A stretch of DNA of 8,326 bases from Acidobacteriaceae bacterium. Its GTDB lineage: Bacteria; Acidobacteriota; Terriglobia; Terriglobales; Acidobacteriaceae. Location of the stretch: assembly GCA_030042915.1 (NCBI GenBank), contig JASHYS010000239.1, positions 1-8,326 of the forward strand. The letters run 5' to 3'. Of the stretch, positions 5,958 to 8,326 are shown in pieces. Position numbers and translations under genes: made by a program. The stretch's first letter is position 1, and every line of letters begins with the position of its first letter. The notes below the pieces were generated by a model, which worked only from the letters and a program-made list of their open reading frames with translations, was not told the origin of the DNA and searched no databases.

Positions 5958-7112
5958 TCAATTAGTGACGGCGGGAGCGGGATGGCGCTGCGTGACGGCG
6001 CGGGCCAACACGTACCAGGCAAGCCAGGCGGGGGCGGTCCAGAGATAGGCGGCTGAAGCCAGGGCAAACGGCGATACGATTTCGATTTCGATGGCGAGAT
6101 AGATGAGCGCCAGCAGCGAGAGCACGATGCGCGATTGGCTCCGGGAGACAGCAAAGAGAACCGGCGGAATGGCGAGAGATTGATCGAAGATCCAACCGAA
6201 GGGCGCGACAAAAACTGAAACCAGGATAAGCAAGCTGCCGTTTGCGAGCCAGTCCCATGAGTGGCGCCGCGGCCAAAAGTAGGCGAGGGCCCAGGCGCAG
6301 CCGACGATGCAGGGTACGAAAGCGATCCATTCGGCCCTGGGATTGATGGAATCGCGCAAAAGGTCGCCGAAATTGGCAGTGAACTCATGAGTGACGCTTG
6401 AGGTGCGCATGTAATGGGCGTACTGCACCCAGGCCTGGGGATCGATGCATGCGGTGACGAGAGCGCCGGCCGCCATGGCCGCTGCGCCCCCGGCGAGAAT
6501 GCGGTAGCTGCGGGATACGACGATCCAGACGAGCAGAACCAGCGCGAAAGGCAGGAAGAGATGCGGCTTGAGGGTACAGAACCAAAGCGCGGCACCGGCC
6601 GCGAAGGGGCGGGTTTTGTAGAAGCGCAGAAAGAGGACCAACCCGAGAACAAGAAGGATGGAGGTCTGGCCCAAAATGACGCAGAACAGCGCGGGAGGAA
6701 AACAATATCCCAGCCAATCGAGATGAGGGACTGCGCCCACCATTTTCCAAGCCATGCGTACCGACAGGACAAGCAGGCCCAGCATGAGCAATGACCACGG
6801 CAAGGCAGCGGCCATGGGGCTGACGAAGCCCAGGGGCCAGGCAAGCGGCAGCGCCCATGGGGCGTTGCGCATGAAGTAGGACGTGCCTCCCTGAAATCCG
6901 GCGTCGCGCTCAATGCGGCTGACGGCATCGGCGTCGTAGGGATTGCCGTGATGAACGAGCTGCTGGCCGGTGGCCCAGTAGGTGATGAAATCGCGCTTGG
7001 CCACGATGGCGCGGTTGAAGGGCAGCACGATGAGGAAGAGTGCTGTGAACAAGACCGGCAGCGCGCAAACAAGCACGATCAACAACACAGTGAAGTCGCG
7101 CTCATTCTTCAC
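5958..7112 (-). CDS. Multi-pass membrane glycosyltransferase, GT87/DUF2029 type
   Basis: The product is 384 residues with a hydrophobic profile of about nine or ten membrane segments, the first at about 8-32. Directly after it comes KRDFITYWATGQQL...GNPYD (about 39-60). The acidic residue in the first external loop and the NPYD motif are typical of GT87/DUF2029 proteins, which are GT-C enzymes thought to use polyprenyl-phosphate sugars outside the inner membrane. Other landmarks are LKPHLFLPFA (181-190), a VVSRSYRILAG segment and a WTAPAWLAWY C-terminal helix. The frame is open back to a TTG at 7172. I choose the GTG at 7112 because AGAGAGG lies ten bases before it and a perfect TATAAT at 7151-7146 sits between the two possible starts. 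It is a paralogue of the next gene on the same strand. The acceptor and sugar cannot be read from the sequence. Confidence 0.82.
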   Translation of the reverse strand: MKNERDFTVLLIVLVCALPVLFTALFLIVLPFNRAIVAKRDFITYWATGQQLVHHGNPYDADAVSRIERDAGFQGGTSYFMRNAPWALPLAWPLGFVSPMAAALPWSLLMLGLLVLSVRMAWKMVGAVPHLDWLGYCFPPALFCVILGQTSILLVLGLVLFLRFYKTRPFAAGAALWFCTLKPHLFLPFALVLLVWIVVSRSYRILAGGAAAMAAGALVTACIDPQAWVQYAHYMRTSSVTHEFTANFGDLLRDSINPRAEWIAFVPCIVGCAWALAYFWPRRHSWDWLANGSLLILVSVFVAPFGWIFDQSLAIPPVLFAVSRSQSRIVLSLLALIYLAIEIEIVSPFALASAAYLWTAPAWLAWYVLARAVTQRHPAPAVTN

Positions 7113-7122
7113 GGACGGGAAG

Positions 7123-7174
7123 CCTCTCTGATGGTTTTCATCGCAATTATACGCACGCGAGAGTAGCGGCAAAC
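7123..7174 (-). promoter_or_regulatory. Promoter and ribosome binding site of the GT87-like gene at 5958-7112
   Basis: The minus strand carries a perfect -10 hexamer TATAAT at 7151-7146. No good -35 lies at 17 bp; TTTGCC at 16 bp matches only half the consensus. A start about seven bases beyond would give a leader of about 26 bases containing AGAGAGG (7129-7123), ten bases before the GTG at 7112. The order -10, ribosome binding site, GTG is what argues against the upstream TTG at 7172. Confidence 0.45.
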
Positions 7175-7290
7175 AATTCCACGATGGGGCCAGGTCGCGC
7201 GTTGAATGCTCTGACTGAGCTCTTGATTACTGCGTACGAAATGTCGGTGCACATGACGAAGCCAAGATTTCGAGATTCGTGCGGCATCAG

Positions 7291-7362
7291 CAGGGGCTAA
7301 AGCCCACGTTTTGATTGGGCATTTTTTCGGCCCGGCTAAAGCCTTGCTCCCGTTACGAAGCC
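7291..7362 (+). repeat. Dispersed intergenic repeat, copy B
   Basis: The element starts with the same 17 bases as copy A (CAGGGGCTAAAGCCCAC, 7291-7307) and keeps its layout: TTTTCGGC at 7324-7331 and a second core GGCTAAAGCC at 7334-7343. In this copy GCCCA (7302-7306) pairs with TGGGC (7316-7320) and is followed by six T, a terminator-like arrangement on the plus strand. No plus-strand gene precedes it here, so the structure probably belongs to the repeat itself. Confidence 0.7.
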
Positions 7363-7426
7363 TGGTTCCATCGGAGTTTCGAAAAAGACTCTGAACCGCG
7401 GGGCTGACAAACACTGCGCCTACGAA

Positions 7427-8326
7427 TCAGACGGGGACGGCGGGCGGCGCTAGCGCGGCTTTGCGCGTGGATGCACGGGCGAACAGATACCAGGCAAGCC
7501 ACGCAGGGGCGGTCCAAAGCCAGAGCGGGGAGATGACTTTGACGCAGCAGATTTGGATGTCGGTGAGAAGAATGGTAAGCGCCAGAGCAGTGAGAAGCGC
7601 GCGCGAGGTGGTGGCGTAGGCGCCGTTGAGGATGGCTGGAATGGCCAGACACTGATCGTAAAACCAGCAATAGGGCGCGACCACGAGAGAAACCAGCATG
7701 AGGGGGCTGGCGCCGGTGCTCCAGTCCCAAGTGGCGCGCCTGCGCCAGAAGTAGACGAGCGCCCAGATGCAAGCGAGGGCGGCGGGGAGGTACTGCAGCC
7801 AGGTGGCGCGAGGGGCAATCCAGAGGCGCAGGGCGCAGGCGATGCAGGGAATGAAGTCGTTGGTGACGGAGGGCGAGCGCATGAGACGCGCGTAATCGAC
7901 CCATGCCGATGGATCGATGAGAAAAGCTACTGCGCTGCTGAGGGCGAGAGCAGCGACGGCGCCGGCAAGAAGCTTGTAGCTGCGGGAAACGACGATCCAG
8001 GCAAGCAGCGCGGCCGCAAAGGGCAGGAAGAGATGCGGCTTGAGGGCGCAAAGCCAGAGGGACGCGCCAGCGAAAAAGGGCCGGCGCACATGCAAACGCA
8101 GAAAGAGGACGAGTCCGAGGAGGGAGAAGAGGGTGGTCTGGCCCATGGTGAGGCAGATAAGCGCCGGGGTAAACGCCAGGGCGAGCCAATGGATGCCATT
8201 CGCGGGGGATCCGTGGAGTTCTCGAAGCATGCGAACGGATAGGAGCAGGCAGGCGAGCAGCGGGAAAGACCAAAGGATGGCCGCAACGCGCAGAGGCAGA
8301 AACCCGAGGGGCCAGGCAAGCGGCAG
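7427..8326 (-). CDS. Second GT87/DUF2029-type membrane glycosyltransferase, 5' end outside window
   Basis: The frame is open from the window edge to a TGA at 7427-7429 and gives 299 visible residues. The Met at 8230 is internal: the 32 residues before it (LPLAWPLGF...LLLSVR) match the paralogue's LPLAWPLGF...LVLSVR, so about 87 N-terminal residues are missing, including the NPYD region. Shared blocks with the 5958-7112 gene include LGLVLFLR, LKPHLFLPFA, WIVVSRSY, MRS/MRTSSVT, the FDQ/YDQ-SLAIP/CLAIP segment and LWTAPAWLAWY. By eye, about half the residues are identical. It has the same multi-pass profile and the same presumed role as a GT-C glycosyltransferase with a lipid-linked sugar donor. 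The central part differs by a shortened stretch after the SVT motif. Confidence 0.82.
   Translation of the reverse strand: MPLAWPLGFLPLRVAAILWSFPLLACLLLSVRMLRELHGSPANGIHWLALAFTPALICLTMGQTTLFSLLGLVLFLRLHVRRPFFAGASLWLCALKPHLFLPFAAALLAWIVVSRSYKLLAGAVAALALSSAVAFLIDPSAWVDYARLMRSPSVTNDFIPCIACALRLWIAPRATWLQYLPAALACIWALVYFWRRRATWDWSTGASPLMLVSLVVAPYCWFYDQCLAIPAILNGAYATTSRALLTALALTILLTDIQICCVKVISPLWLWTAPAWLAWYLFARASTRKAALAPPAVPV

Larger units (their letters stand above)
7113..7426. other. Intergenic region between the two GT87-like paralogues
   Basis: About 310 bp lie between the stop of the upstream minus-strand paralogue and the GTG of the downstream one. The region holds the second dispersed repeat (7291-7362) and a candidate promoter for the downstream gene. 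The two genes are therefore probably transcribed separately in spite of being in tandem. I see no terminator facing the minus strand here and no credible small gene. Confidence 0.6.

Noticed and set aside
5765..7072. A 435-codon minus-strand frame, longer than the accepted gene at 5958-7112
   Set aside because: Its product is a Ser/Pro/Arg-rich string without structure. The accepted frame has membrane segments, the NPYD motif and clear similarity to the paralogue at 7427-8326. The longer frame also runs through the repeat and the terminator.
8228..8230. ATG at 8230 as the start of the second GT87-like gene
   Set aside because: The frame continues to the window edge, and those extra 32 residues match the paralogue, so the Met is internal.
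7553..8242. Plus-strand 229-codon frame opposite the second GT87-like gene
   Set aside because: It is a Gly/Glu/Ala-rich shadow of the membrane protein frame, which matches its paralogue along the whole length.

Overview
The window is a GC-rich bacterial fragment that most resembles an Acidobacteriota (Terriglobia-type) genome. Three things point there: an exosortase-J-like protein tail at the left edge, a TonB-like protein with a very long Pro/Ala/Ser linker, and short dispersed intergenic repeats built around GGGCTAAAGCCC. No rRNA or tRNA gene is visible, so the assignment is an inference from family recollection and not a proof.

Layout, left to right. (1) Positions 3-515 (+) hold the 3' end of a gene whose product looks like the C-terminal EpsI-like domain of an exosortase, probably the exosortase J type. 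(2) A gene-free stretch at 516-871 carries two copies of a 54-55 bp direct repeat. (3) A minus-strand gene at 872-2449 encodes a 525-residue inner-membrane protein with one membrane segment, a low-complexity periplasmic linker and a TonB C-terminal domain. (4) An intergenic region of about 340 bp, with a conspicuous AT-rich patch, separates it from a divergent plus-strand operon. The operon leader can fold into two mutually exclusive hairpins. (5) The operon is cpaB (2790-3635), cpaC (3632-5266) and a DUF192 gene (5263-5697). Both junctions are 4-bp stop/start overlaps (TTGA and ATGA), which indicates translational coupling. CpaB and CpaC are the outer-membrane channel components of a Tad/Flp pilus. 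The ATPase, platform and pilin genes are not in the window. (6) The right third holds two minus-strand, tandem paralogous multi-pass membrane proteins of the GT87/DUF2029 glycosyltransferase type. One is complete (5958-7112); the other is cut by the window edge (7427-8326). Related copies of a dispersed intergenic repeat sit just past the 3' end of the first and between the two genes.

The theme of the window is the cell envelope: an exosortase system (protein anchoring and usually exopolysaccharide), a TonB-like energy transducer, a Tad secretin with its partner, and GT-C type glycosyltransferases that would use polyprenyl-phosphate sugars. I see no phage, plasmid, CRISPR or transposase gene. 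I do not find a clearly new multi-gene system. The points most worth following up are the DUF192 gene coupled to the secretin gene, the two-state hairpin ahead of cpaB, and the duplicated GT87 pair with its repeats.
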